Source: Rhynchopus sp. YZ270_cl-10 (lineage: Eukaryota; Euglenozoa; Diplonemea; Diplonemida; Diplonemidae). From it: DNA of 64,000 nucleotides. Below, piece after piece: positions 50,543 to 61,530 of the stretch. The stretch spans positions 248,001 through 312,000 of the forward strand of contig OZ037857.1 of NCBI GenBank assembly GCA_964035575.1, written 5' to 3'. The notes under the pieces are model-generated. The model made no database searches. It was not told where the DNA came from and saw only the letters and a program-made list of their open reading frames with translations. The stretch's first letter is position 1; each line of letters opens with the position of its first letter. The position numbers and the translations under genes are program-made.

Positions 50543-51561
50543 TTTAAAGGGGGAGGAAGGATGTGAGAGAAGAGTCTCTTCTGTGAGGTGCTTTGATGGG
50601 AAATCTCCGAAGCCTTAGTGAAGGGATGGTTGAGAACAAACTGTTTTGATGCACGGTGGCATATGAGAACCTCGTGGTTCAGGAGAAGACCATAAAGAAG
50701 TTTCGTACAAATAAGTGAAACCAGGCTTGGCATACAAAACCCTATCATGACGTGTATTGTGGCGAAGAATCCTTGTGTAAATAAATGAAGGTGGGAGGGA
50801 GGAGGGGAGTTCTTTTTTGCGTTCATCCAAGTGCACCCTTCTTGTATATGTGGGGGTGGTCATTCCTGTATAGCTGGCAGCAAAAAAAAATGAAAAGAAT
50901 TCAAAATGTGAACGTGCAAACGCCTGAGATGCAGGCGCAAGAAACAAAAGCAACAAATAGGCTAGGGGGAGTAAGAGAAAAGGCTTCTGCACAAGAAGTG
51001 CAAACAAACAAACGATGTATCAATGGGGTGTGATGAATGCAGGGCACACACATCTGACAAACACGTGCTCTCTGTATGTGCACATGGATCAAAGGGTCAT
51101 AACAAAACTGTCCAGTGTGGCAGCATCCTTTTCTTGACAAACGTGCAGCACGGCACCCAACCAAGAAAGACACAAACCACATCAGCGGAGTTGCAAGCAA
51201 CAGTGCGTCTGTCTGAATGCTGTCATGTGTGCAATTGCGCACTCATGACACAGCTCAGATGATGACGCAGTGAAGTCAGCTCCGAGCAAACACTGATTTT
51301 TCTGAGAACCAACGTACTCGAGTGATGCCACAAGGCAGACACTGTACATGATTCCGCAAATAAACAGCGAAAGGGTAAGGTGCAACTGCTCTTCGCACAG
51401 AGGCAACAAACCATGAAAAGAAAGGTGGGAGTGGTGGGGATAAATAGTGGTGTGAAAATGGAAAAGAACGTGCAAAAGTGCACTTTGGGAAGACTGGTAC
51501 GTGATGATGACAACAGGCTCTGTCGAGTTACTCAGAATAGCACACTGCAAACAGTGCAACT

Positions 51562-51912
51562 CTACAGCTTCTTGACCACCATGTGAGTGATCTTCCCTTC
51601 AGCATTGAAGGTGACTGTGTGCTGCGCCGTAATCTTCATGATGAGAACCTCTGCCTTGATCTTGCGTGTCACAACACCAGGCTTCACAAGACGGAAAGGC
51701 TCCTCACTGATGACCTTCATGTCGTCCTTGTCCTGCTCCTTCCACTTCTTCAGGATCTTCGCCTTGCCCTTGTAGGTGCTGGACCCAAGCAATCCAGGCG
51801 ATTCCATCACTGTGCTCTCGATGATGAACAGGTCGCATGCTTCGGCACTCTTCTTCGCCTTGCGCAGGTCGACAAGGCGTGTGGCAAGCTCGATGGCGTT
51901 GATTGCAGACAT
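51562..51912 (-). CDS. NTF2-like small protein, paralogue 2 (type I)
   Basis: 116 residues (MSAINAIELATRLVDL...). Its key segments are FIIESTVMESPGLLG, STYKGKAKILKKW, EEPFRLVKPGVVTRK and HTVTFNAEGKITHMV. The protein is identical to paralogue 4, so the two arose by a very recent duplication or by gene conversion. No signal peptide, so probably cytosolic. The start is chosen at the ATG directly after AAAACCATA, shared by the type I copies. Confidence 0.82.
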   Translation of the reverse strand: MSAINAIELATRLVDLRKAKKSAEACDLFIIESTVMESPGLLGSSTYKGKAKILKKWKEQDKDDMKVISEEPFRLVKPGVVTRKIKAEVLIMKITAQHTVTFNAEGKITHMVVKKL

Positions 51913-51914
51913 TA

Positions 51915-51970
51915 TGGTTTTGAGGAAAGGGTGGTGTGTGGTGTGGAGTGATGATACTCTGTGGGTGGGT
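51915..51970 (-). promoter_or_regulatory. Conserved upstream block of the NTF2-like array
   Basis: AGAGTATCATCACTCCACAC then ACCACCCTTTCCT precedes the ATG. It is repeated before paralogues 3 (52985-53035), 4 (54243-54298), 5 (56095-56150) and 6 (57098-57150), but not before paralogue 1. A CCCACAG immediately upstream could be a splice acceptor. This is either a shared 5' UTR/promoter or simply duplicated DNA. Confidence 0.55.
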
Positions 51971-52621
51971 GTTTTGTGAAGATGAGCTCAGGTTTCACTC
52001 CCCATCTATAAGCAACCAGAGTTGAGGTGGTCTTCACCTATTCCCCCCAATGGTAGACATGCTTGGAATGCACAGAGACGTGGAAAAGGAGAGGGGAAGG
52101 TGGGTTCTTTTACATCTTTCCACTGCGCAACAGTTTTTTGTATATCTGGGTGCACAGCTCTTCGAGAAGAAGCAAATAACACTGTTTTCATGTACTTTCT
52201 CTCAAAAAAGGACAAAAACGTAAAAAAGGGGTAGAAAACGACAAACTAAAATCAAAACAAAGTTAGCAGAGTAGTAAGCAGAAAAGACACTTTGCACACA
52301 ACGTGCAAAACGAAACGTGAAGGAACAAACAACGCCATCTGTCGGCAGGTCATGCAATAAAGACACATAAATCTAATACTGAGTTTTCTCAGAACACAAT
52401 GTACTCGAGTAATGGCAATACTGGACACACTGTACATGGTTCCGTAAATAAACAGCAATTAAAAACACGCAGACAGCGACAATCAAAAAGGGAAGAAGGG
52501 AGTACTCACGTTGACAGAATGCACGTAGTAAAGATAAAATGGAGTACTAAATATGAAAGTGCAAAAAAAAAAACAATAAAGATGTGCAAAAAAAGACAGT
52601 TTAGTTGCGACAACGGGGCAT

Positions 52622-52978
52622 CTACAGCTTCTTAACTATGTACGTAGTCACCTTCCCTGCAGCGTTGAAGGTGACTGTTTGCTGCGCCGTAACTTTCAGG
52701 ACAAGAAGCTCTCCCGTTACCTTGCGTGTCACAACACCAGGCTTCACAAGACGGAAAGGCTCCTCGTTGAGGATCTTCAGGTTGTCCTTGTCCTGCTTCA
52801 ACCACTTCTTCAGGATCTTCTCCTTCCCCTTGTAGGTCTTGGATCCGATGATACTCGGGATGTCCATCACTGTGCTGTCAATGATGAACTGTTCACATGC
52901 TTCGGTACTCTTCTTCGCCTTGCGCAGCTCGACAAGGCGTGTGGCAAGCTCGATGGCGTTGACATCAGACAGGGACAT
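52622..52978 (-). CDS. NTF2-like small protein, paralogue 3 (type II)
   Basis: 118 residues from the ATG at 52978 (MSLSDVNAIELATRL...). A longer in-frame upstream extension crosses the conserved leader and is unlikely to be translated. Type II differs from type I by a two-residue longer N-terminus, FIIDSTVMDIPSIIG and the end TTYIVKKL. It is identical in protein to paralogue 6. Confidence 0.82.
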   Translation of the reverse strand: MSLSDVNAIELATRLVELRKAKKSTEACEQFIIDSTVMDIPSIIGSKTYKGKEKILKKWLKQDKDNLKILNEEPFRLVKPGVVTRKVTGELLVLKVTAQQTVTFNAAGKVTTYIVKKL

Positions 52979-53888
52979 TGTGCTTTTGAAGGAAAGGGTG
53001 GTGTGTATGGTGTGGAGTGATGACACTCTGTGGGGTGGTAAATATGCATAATTCCAACACCAAGCAGCAGCTACATCAAAGGGCCTCCCATGATGCGCAC
53101 TGTGGCGAAGAATCCTTGTGTAAATAAATGAAGGTGGGAGGGAGGAGGGGAGTTCTTTTTTGCGTTCATCCAAGTGCACCCTTCTTGTATATGTGGGGGT
53201 GGCCTTCCTGTATAGCTGACAGCAAAAAAAAAAAAATGAAAAGAATTCAGAATGTGAACGTGCAAACGCCTGAGATGCAGGCGCCAGAAACAAAAGCAAC
53301 AAATAGGCTAGGGGGAGTAAGAGAAAAGGCTTCTGCACAAGAAGTGCAAACAAACAAACGATGTATCAATGGGGTGTGATGAATGCAGGGCACACACATC
53401 TGACAAACACGTGCTCTCTGTATGTGCACATGGATCAAAGGGTCATAACAAAACTGTCCAGTGTGGCAGCATCCTTTTCTTGACAAACGTGCAGCACGGC
53501 ACCCAACCAAGAAAGACACAAACCACACCAGCGGAGTTGCAAGCAACAGTGCGTCTGTCTGAATGCTGTCATGTGTGCAATTGCGCACTCATGACACAGC
53601 TCAGTGATGACGCAGTGAAGACAGCTCCGAGCAAACACTGACGTTTTCTGAGAACCAACGTACTCGAGTGATGCCACAAGGCAGACACTGTACATGGTTC
53701 CGTAAATAAACAGCGAAACGGCAAGGTGCAACTGCTCTGCACACAGAGGCAACAAACCATGAAAAGAAAGGTGGGAGTGGTGGGGATAAATAGTGGTGTG
53801 AAAATGGAAAAGAACGAAGACTGGTACGTGATGATGACAACAGGCTCTGTCGAGTTACTCAGAATAGCACACTGCAAACAGTGCAACT

Positions 53889-54239
53889 CTACAGCTTCTT
53901 GACCACCATGTGAGTGATCTTCCCTTCAGCGTTGAAGGTGACTGTGTGCTGCGCCGTAATCTTCATGATGAGAACCTCTGCCTTGATCTTGCGTGTCACA
54001 ACACCAGGCTTCACAAGACGGAAAGGCTCCTCACTGATGACCTTCATGTCGTCCTTGTCCTGCTCCTTCCACTTCTTCAGGATCTTCGCCTTGCCCTTGT
54101 AGGTGCTGGACCCAAGCAATCCAGGCGATTCCATCACTGTGCTCTCGATGATGAACAGGTCGCATGCTTCGGCACTCTTCTTCGCCTTGCGCAGGTCGAC
54201 AAGGCGTGTGGCAAGCTCGATGGCGTTGATTGCAGACAT
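53889..54239 (-). CDS. NTF2-like small protein, paralogue 4 (type I)
   Basis: 116 residues, identical in protein to paralogue 2. Only a silent difference is visible near the 3' end (GCGTTGAAG versus GCATTGAAG on the plus strand). The upstream ATG at 54332 lies beyond the conserved leader and was not used. Confidence 0.82.
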   Translation of the reverse strand: MSAINAIELATRLVDLRKAKKSAEACDLFIIESTVMESPGLLGSSTYKGKAKILKKWKEQDKDDMKVISEEPFRLVKPGVVTRKIKAEVLIMKITAQHTVTFNAEGKITHMVVKKL

Positions 54240-54337
54240 TATGGTTTTGAAGGAAAGGGTGGTGTGTATGGTGTGGAGTGATGATACTCTGTGGGGTGGG
54301 TGTTTTGTGAAGATCCGCAAATCACTTGGCATTGGGC

Positions 54338-54660
54338 ATCACCAGACATATAGGCTTTGTACAACAGTGCTGCTGTGAGAAGCAACGCGAATGCGGAAAT
54401 GGATGTGCAGACCAAACAGAAGTGACGGGGTGGCGTTGGGTGGTGGGAACGAACCCGCCGATGTGGGGCATGGACTGCCAGCGCACGCCATGCAGGAGCA
54501 GCAACGGCAACGAAACCTGCACAGGCAGGAGCTACAACAACAACGGCGCATCGGCCAACGCAGCAGACGTCGTCGGGAAGAACTGCAAAGGCACGGGTTT
54601 CAAAAAGGCGGTTCAACTACGCAGCAAGACCTCAGGAGAGGAAAGTGACGACGCTGTGTA
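54338..54660 (+). other. Unique Cys-rich open frame or exon between paralogues 4 and 5
   Basis: Plus-strand frame with QQCCCEKQRECGNGC, CQRTPCRSSNGNETCTG, YNNNGAS and KNCKGTGFKKAV, ending in TAA at ~54660. It has no ATG of its own but opens just after GTACAACAG, an acceptor-like sequence. Seven or more Cys and GC-rich composition mark it off from the duplicated DNA around it. It could be an exon of a secreted peptide or chance coding. It is the only plus-strand host-type frame here. Confidence 0.3.
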
Positions 54661-55740
54661 AAGTCCCGTCAATATGACCTGTTCAAGAGAAACAATATAT
54701 GAATGAAGTCTGTACGAAGAAAACTGATGACAGGCGAGCATGCAGCATGGATGCGGAGGAACACACGCCACCCAATCGTGTATGAAAATTCTAACAGCGC
54801 GGGGGGAGGAGGGGGTTCTATTTGCGTTGTTCCAAGTGCACACCTTTCTTGTATATGCGGGTGGCAGTTTCTGTATAGCTGACAGCAAAAAAAAGAAGGA
54901 AAATGAAGTGAAAGTTGCAAGGTGAATATGCCTCTCGTGCACAACATCTAGATAAGAAAGTTGAAAAGCGACAAAGTCTGCACAGACAGAGGCAACAGAT
55001 CTTGATGAACAAATATGAGACCTGCAGTGCCTTGCTGTGCACACCCATCAAAACAAAAGCAACAAATAGGCTAGGGGAAGTAAGAGAAAAGGCTTCTGCA
55101 CAAGAAGTGCAAACAAACAAACGATGTATCAATGGGGTGTGATGAATGCAGGGCACACACATCTGTATGTGCACATGGATCAAAGGGTCATAACAAAACT
55201 GTCCAGTGTGGCAGTATCCTTTTCTTGACAAACGTGCAGCACGGCACCCAACCAAGAAAGACACAAACCACACCAGCGGAGTTGCAAGCAACAGTGCGTA
55301 TGTGAATGCTGTCATGTGTGCAATTGCGCACTCATGACACAGCTCAGTGATGACGCAGTGAAGACAGCTCCGAGCAATCACTGACGTTTTCTGCGAACGC
55401 AAAGTCGTTCAAATTAATGCCAGTGAAATGCACAGTAAAAATGGCATGGCAAGATGCAACTGCTCTGCACACAGAGGCAACAAACCAAGAAAAAGAAGGA
55501 TAGGGAAGTTAATAACGTGCACGTGGTGCGGATTAAATAAGGTTTGTAAAAGCTAAAGTCATGATAAGGAAGTAAGAGCATCCGCCAAGCGTGCTTGGTT
55601 ACCCGTGACAAGTTGAAGGTGCAAAAAGAACCTACAAAAGGAGAGCGGCAACAACGAATGCAATGGTTCAGTTGGCCTGTTCTTGGCATCCGTATTCGAA
55701 GAAACAAAATGCCAAACAGCACACTGCAAACAGTGCAACT

Positions 55741-56091
55741 CTACAGCTTCTTGACCACCATGTGAGTGATCTTTCCTGCAGAGTTGAAGGTGACTGTGTG
55801 CTGTACCTGCATCGTCATGATAAAAACCTCTGCAGTTATCTTGCGTGTGACAACACCAGGCTTCACAAGACGGAAAGGCTCCTCACTGATGACCTTCATG
55901 TTGTCCTTGTCCTGCTCCTTCCACTTCTTCAGGATCTTCGCCTTGCCCTTGTAGGTGCTGGACCCAAGCAATCCAGGCGATTCCATCACTGTGCTCTCGA
56001 TGATGAACAGGTCGCATGCTTCGGCACTCTTCTTCGCCTTGCGCAGGTCGACAAGGCGTGTGGCAAGCTCGATGGCGTTGATTGCAGACAT
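55741..56091 (-). CDS. NTF2-like small protein, paralogue 5 (type I variant)
   Basis: 116 residues. The first ~80 match paralogues 2 and 4 almost exactly; the C-terminal third is changed (TAEVFIMTMQVQHTVTFNSAG). Such a sharp break between identical and diverged parts suggests partial gene conversion. Confidence 0.82.
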   Translation of the reverse strand: MSAINAIELATRLVDLRKAKKSAEACDLFIIESTVMESPGLLGSSTYKGKAKILKKWKEQDKDNMKVISEEPFRLVKPGVVTRKITAEVFIMTMQVQHTVTFNSAGKITHMVVKKL

Positions 56092-56735
56092 TATGGTTTT
56101 GAGGAAAGGGTAGTGTGTATGGTGTGGAGTGATGATACTCTGTGGGTGGGTGTTTTGTGAAGATGGGCTCAGGTTTCACTGACTTGGCAGGAAGTGATGT
56201 CACTTGCAAACAATAGAGAGGGGACGGTAGTATGCTTTCTTCACTTGCGCAACAGTTTTTTATATATCTGGGTGCACAGCTCTTCAAGTAGCAACGAAGA
56301 AAGAAAAATAAAACGTAAGTATTTCAACATAATATTATGCAATCAATAAATTGATAGCATAGGAAGAGGAATCAATAAAAATGTAAAACGAAAAAAAGAA
56401 GGATAATCAAGGCAAAGTTAGCAGAGAAGTAAGAGGTAGTAAGCTTTGCAAGACATGCAAAGCAAAAAGGGCGTATCCAAAGATAAACACTGGGTTGTCC
56501 GTGAACATAGGTACTAGAGTGATATCATCATAAGGGCAGACAAACTGGCCATAGTTCCGTAAATAAACAGTGTTTAAGAGATGCGAGAAACAAAACAAGA
56601 AGAAAGAGAAGGGAGAAGGGAGTACTCACGTTGACAGAATGCACGTGGTAAAGATAAAATAGAGTACTAAATATGAAAGTGCAAAAACAATAAAGATGTG
56701 CAAAAAAAGACAGTTTAGTTGCGACAACGGGGCAT

Positions 56736-57092
56736 CTACAGCTTCTTAACTATGTACGTAGTCACCTTCCCTGCAGCGTTGAAGGTGACTGTTTGCTGCG
56801 CCGTAACTTTCAGGACAAGAAGCTCTCCCGTTACCTTGCGTGTCACAACACCAGGCTTCACAAGACGGAAAGGCTCCTCGTTGAGAATCTTCAGGTTGTC
56901 CTTGTCCTGCTTCAACCACTTCTTCAGGATCTTCTCCTTCCCCTTGTAGGTCTTGGATCCGATGATACTCGGGATGTCCATCACTGTGCTGTCGATGATG
57001 AACTGTTCGCATGCTTCGGTACTCTTCTTCGCCTTGCGCAGCTCGACAAGGCGTGTGGCAAGCTCGATGGCGTTGACATCAGACAGGGACAT
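56736..57092 (-). CDS. NTF2-like small protein, paralogue 6 (type II)
   Basis: 118 residues from the ATG at 57092, identical in protein to paralogue 3, with only a few silent or leader changes visible. It is the last (most upstream) gene of the array. The DNA beyond its leader turns abruptly into transposon-type sequence. Confidence 0.82.
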   Translation of the reverse strand: MSLSDVNAIELATRLVELRKAKKSTEACEQFIIDSTVMDIPSIIGSKTYKGKEKILKKWLKQDKDNLKILNEEPFRLVKPGVVTRKVTGELLVLKVTAQQTVTFNAAGKVTTYIVKKL

Positions 57093-57159
57093 TGTGATTT
57101 TGAAGGAAAGGGTGGTGTGTATGGTGTGGAGTGATGATACTCTGTGGGGTGGAAATTGT

Positions 57160-58112
57160 TTTACTGCAGTGTTTCCGCGACCCAAAAATCGGACGAAGTT
57201 CGTCCGGTAGAAAAAAAAAAAAAAAAACTGCCGGACGAAGTTCGTCCGGACGAAGTTCATCCGGGGAGTGGGAAAAATGGGTGGGGAGAGGGCCCGGGGT
57301 ACATTGTAAAGTGGACGAGGTGGGGTGCGGCCCCGCAGGGGACGCACCCCACCCCGTATAGAAAAATAAAGGCCTCCCCTCTTTGGCGTCGCGCAGATCT
57401 GCGGCCGCACTTATGGTATCCCCCTCTATCATTCCCCTGGCATCCCCTGTCCCCCACCTACCCCACTCCCTACTGAAATCACCAAACAGAATTTGAGTTG
57501 ACGGTCTTGAAAACACTTCGCTGGCTGGTGTGTCAACCGGTCTGTGTATGGTTTGCAGGTAACGCTCTACGTATACGATACACACAACGCTATGCATAAG
57601 CGATACCGTTCGTGTGCACCTAAAGCATGCTACGGGTTTAACGCCATCGCGTGTACGCAACACCTGCGCCGCTGAGACACTTCGCTGGCTCGTGTGGTTG
57701 TGATAACGCAACGGTCTTCACATGCGTTACACACAACGGTCTTCGTATACGATACACACAACGCTATGTATATGCGATGCACGCGTTAACCGTATCGTGT
57801 GGTTACCAAACGCAGCTCGTGCCGAGTGTGCCCCACGCATGGTTCTCACAGCTCGCTGGTACGTTTCCCAAGCCGCAAACCCGGTTACCTGCCTGAAAAA
57901 CCGGGGTTTTGGCCAAAACGCCTGTTTTGCCTGCAGAACCCTGCGCCACCCATTACTCATTCAACCACCACCCGCCACGCTAGTATCTCGTAACGTGAGT
58001 TTCTCACCTGTTGTGTCTCACGAAAGACCGTGAGGCGAGACAACTCCGCCGGAGGCCCCCGACCCGGCGCGCGAAGCGCGCCGGGCTCGACCTGTATTGT
58101 GTTAAGCACTAG
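57160..58112. repeat. Repeat-derived DNA with GGACGAAGTTCGTCC and ACACACAACG arrays
   Basis: 57190-57265 holds three copies of the near-palindrome GGACGAAGTTCGTCC, two of them separated by an A18 tract. 57540-57800 repeats GTATACGATACACACAACGC and related words. 58060-58085 is a GCGCGCGAAGCGCGC hairpin. Probably one or more further elements whose ends I could not define. Confidence 0.5.
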
Positions 58113-59342
58113 TGGGGTGTTCCGGGGTGTGGAATTTTGGGCACGTTCACAAGTTTTCACAACTTTTCACAAGTTTTCACAACATAGTATTTGCCATTTT
58201 TATGTGAAGAGTTGTGAAAAGTTGTGAAGAGTTGTGAATTGAAATGAAAATTTGGATGAAAAAAACACAGATGTTGTGAAGAGTTGTGAACAGTTGTGAA
58301 GAGTTGTGAATTGGATTAAAAAAAAGGGGGGCTTTTTTTCCAGGGGTTTTTGCAGGACTGGTCAGGTCAAGTGTGCTGTGCACAGGGCTAGCTAGCGTGG
58401 GTCCGTGGGTCAAGTTGGCCGTACCACCCCACCCCCTGTGCGAGGAGGACGACGGAAGTCCGCGGCTAGTTCGCTTGTTGTCTTTTTTTTTCAACATGTT
58501 CGCAACTCATAAAAAAGTAGCGTACCGTGCGCCTGCGGCGCAGCTAAAAATTCCGAGTGGTAGCCCGCAGGTCTACCCGAAATGTTGCGCACCTTGGCTT
58601 CGCCAGAAAAGTTTTGGTGCTATTTTTGCCAGGGGGTGACCTGTTTTGCTTGCTCTGAGCTGGGGTCTAAACGGGAGACTATACTAGATACGACGACACC
58701 CACTTCGAAAAGTGGGTGATCCCTTGCTGCTGTCCCCAGTTTTTTGTCAGAGGGGAAAGAAGGTTTCAACGCTCCCAAGGCCCACCCACAAGACCTGTCA
58801 ACTCCCTTGGGTCGAGAGCCTCCAGGGCCCTCCTCATAGTTTCGAGAGCTTGACGAGTGCTCCTCGTTTAGTGTTGAAGCCAAACCGGATTTTGGGGACA
58901 ATTTTATCCGAAAATGGCCCCGCCTATTAATGACCGGGCTCATATTTTCCAAAAATTTAAGTGGTCATAAAATTGTCCAATTTTCAACATTGACCCCACC
59001 ACTGCACGGGCGGATCCCAAAAAGGCAAACCGATTAAAAAGTTGAAAAAAAACACCTAAAAACACGTGGCCCGAAAGGGCCCAAATTGTCGGGTCAGCCA
59101 CACCGTTTTAAGCACTTTTTGCACACAGAACCGCCTGTGTTGCCAAACAACGTCCGCCAAGGTGCCCTGTACCTACCTGGGTAGGTGGGTGCCCAGGCAC
59201 CACCCAGACCTCGCCACGTCACAACTGTTCACAACTGTTCACAACTCTTCACACGCACTTTTTTGTGAAGAGTTGTGAAAAGTTGTGAAGAGTTGTGAAT
59301 TGAAATGAAAATTCCCAAAATTCCATACCCCGGAACACCCCA
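58113..59342. mobile_element. 1.23-kb TIR element with TTGTGAAGAG arrays, TSD ACTAG
   Basis: It begins TGGGGTGTTCCGGGGTGTGG and ends in the complement, with 28 of 29 TIR bases matching. ACTAG flanks both sides (58108-58112, 59343-59347). The subterminal DNA is GTTGTGAAGA/TTCACAACTT units on both sides. The interior has a CCCCACCAC..GGGCGGATCCC block and a GCGCCTGCGGCGC hairpin, also seen at 40905-40925. No intact ORF. Confidence 0.9.
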
Positions 59343-59369
59343 ACTAGTAAAAATAGCTATTTATTAACA

Positions 59370-59480
59370 ACAAATAATGGGTCATAATTTCACTCGAGAA
59401 TCGGTGAGTGCTCCTCGAGTGCCCGAAGGGCACGAGAGGGGCACGAACCGATTCGAGAGTGAAATTATGGCCCAATTTGG
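59370..59480. repeat. ~110-bp foldback with GATTCGAGAGTGAAATTAT arms
   Basis: ATAATTTCACTCGAGAATCGGT at the left pairs with the complement at the right, around a central CCCGAAGGGC hairpin. One more arm copy is at 59690-59711. The rest up to 59725 is featureless spacer. Confidence 0.7.
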
Positions 59481-60291
59481 AGTTGATAAGGTAGTTTTAT
59501 TGCCCGTGGTGAAAATTTTGAGCACTCTTGATTTTTGGAGTTAAATAAAGTGGCTTTATGGGGTGTATTTTCACTTTGTGGCCCAAAAACAGGGGTTTTT
59601 TGTGTTTTTCTGACCACAAACAGGCAAAAAAAGGGTGACAGGAGGGGGTGGGAGTGTAACATGTGTAAAAAAATCAGAAAAAAAGTACTCACCGATTCGA
59701 GAGTGAAATTATTTGCACCACAGCATTGTACATACAAGTAAAACGGACGTCACGGAAATGAAAAAAAAATGCTCGACCCACTGCCGTCGTTGCCGTGAAA
59801 AATAAAAAAAAACGGCCGTGAAAAAAAAGCGTACAAAAATTTCACGGCCGTTAAAAAAAAACAACGGCCGTGAAATTTTTGTACAAGTCTTTGAAGGAAG
59901 ACACAGTGAAATATGAGAAAAAGCGCCACTCAAGAACCATCCCACCTGATTTTTACCCCTGAAGAAAAGGAGGGTAGGGCAGGAGAGGACCGGTTAAGTG
60001 GTATCGCACAGAAAACTGCGCTGGGTACTGGGTACTCTTGTAGGGTCTTGTTGCCTTTTGGCACATGTATTGTGTCCACGGTGTGTTGTGTTCACTGCTC
60101 TGAAGGTGCTGGCTCTCATCTACCTGATGGGGTAAGTGACACAGCATCTGACCCGCCATCTGTAATCTTCTGGTTTCAACACTGCCTTTCAGTTCAGCGT
60201 CCCGAGCGTCTCACAACCTCTTATTACTCTTTGCCCGAGAAGGATGTGTTTGGACTCACTCAAACCCCGTTCATCACTCTTGTGCCAAAGA

Positions 60292-60400
60292 AAGTGAAGT
60301 TATTAATGCAGGCACCTCCGACTGACCCACTTATGATGCCAGCCATCCGGATGAAAGCACAAGTACCCTGCGGCCAACAACAGAAGATGTAAAAAGGAAA
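60292..60400 (+). repeat. Module A, extended copy
   Basis: GTGAAGTTATTAATGCAGGC through GGATGAAAGCACAAGTACCC and TGCGGCCAACA to AGATGTAAAAAGGAAACCTA. It is the longest version of the A part, and it lies inside the ACGGCCGT element. Confidence 0.65.
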
Positions 60401-61102
60401 CCTAAGTAAAACTACCCGTACCGTAAGAGAACGAGGGCGGTTCACAACCGCTCGTCAGCCGGCGGCCCACCTTCCGTTGAAGAGTTGTGAGCTTACAGGT
60501 ACTGCAGTTCGCTGCACCCAACGCTTGATGCACGATAGTCTACACAAGAGAGCAGAAACCCAAAAACACAAAAAGGGGTGGGCGGGGGGGTCACAACATC
60601 TCTCTCTTGGCGCCCCATGCTGTACCGACAGTTGGGCCTCACCCTTTCTCTTAGGGATATACATGGACGTCCTTACAGGCAGCACACCGTAACCCAAAGG
60701 CGTGGCAGAGAGACTCCGCAGAGCGACTCTGGCCTGACCGCTGGCCATTTATGCTCCGGGTGCGAGCACCCATCATAGCATAGTGGGGCCAGCCTGACCC
60801 AGCATTTATTTACCCTGCCAGGGTGAACTTGCTTAAAAGAGGGCAGGGGCGTTTAGACCCTGAGGACTAGGGGAAGTCCCGCATACCCAACAGAAAGACA
60901 AAGGCTATGCACTGGTGATAAAGGAGAGGCAGGGTTGCTGAAAAACAAAAAGACCCTGAAGGCACAAAAACGCCCCGCATACCCCTCCTCGCCTCCTGTT
61001 TTGTAATCTCTCAGGTAGGAGACATCGGTTCGAGCGGTCAACACCTTCATAGAGTTTCTGGAGGAACAGACCCCCGGATGCAATTTAAGGTACAGCCCAG
61101 GA

Positions 61103-61530
61103 CCTAACCCTACCTGAAAGAAAACATCGGACAAACAGTACAAGTTCACGGGAGCAAAAGGGCGGACCCCTCCCTCTGCGCGTTTCTCGCCAACGTAGCG
61201 AAGAAGATCCAGAGGTGTCCAGAACGTGATGCGGTCTATTTTCCGACAAAAAAGACGGAGGATAGTGCGCGTGACCAGTTGTTCAATGGTGTGCTGATTC
61301 TGTCGGAAGACTTTGCACTGGAAGCTGAAGAACACTGCAAATGGTTCAACACAGATGAGGTTCGTCTCACAGTATTGCTGTGCGCTCCACAACGGAAAGC
61401 CCATCAAATATGAGAAGAGTACTTTGCTCAAGAACCGGTTACAAGTGCTGAAACACGAGAAATATGCCACTCCGAAGAACCCGGAGCACGTACAAGTGCT
61501 CAGAAATGCCACACTCCAACCACAATGAAC
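61103..61530 (+). pseudogene. Unrecognised decayed coding stretch in the ACGGCCGT element
   Basis: The plus strand reads YLKENIGQTVQVHG, CAFLANVAKKIQRCPERDA, VYFPTKKTEDSARDQLF, NGVLILSEDFALEAEEHC. A neighbouring frame continues with HNGKPIKYEKSTLLKNRL. The amino-acid mix is protein-like and the segment may be part of the element's own gene. I know no family with these motifs. The long minus-strand open frame over the same DNA is Trp/Phe/Cys-rich and looks like antisense. Confidence 0.35.

Larger units (their letters stand above)
50750..57150. repeat. Segmental duplications underlying the NTF2-like array
   Basis: 50750-52000 matches 53085-54320 almost base for base, including ~800 bp of non-coding DNA. 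51480-53050 resembles 55700-57150: type I gene, the spacer with TATATCTGGGTGCACAGCTC, GGGAGTACTCACGTTGACAG, then the type II gene. 54810-55400 repeats part of the first spacer. The array therefore grew by duplication of ~1.2- to 1.5-kb blocks. Confidence 0.85.

Noticed and set aside
54239-54616. Minus-strand frame extending paralogue 4 upstream
   Set aside because: It crosses the conserved leader and a unique Cys-rich segment. The shared ATG at 54239 is the start used by all type I copies.
57190-57265. GGACGAAGTTCGTCC as a bacterial operator
   Set aside because: It is repeated in transposon-like DNA beside a poly-A tract with no gene to control. It fits the subterminal-motif pattern better.
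60990-61060. tRNA gene suggested by GGTTCGAGCGG
   Set aside because: No cloverleaf, A box or CCA-proximal stem could be paired. No tRNA was found anywhere in the window.
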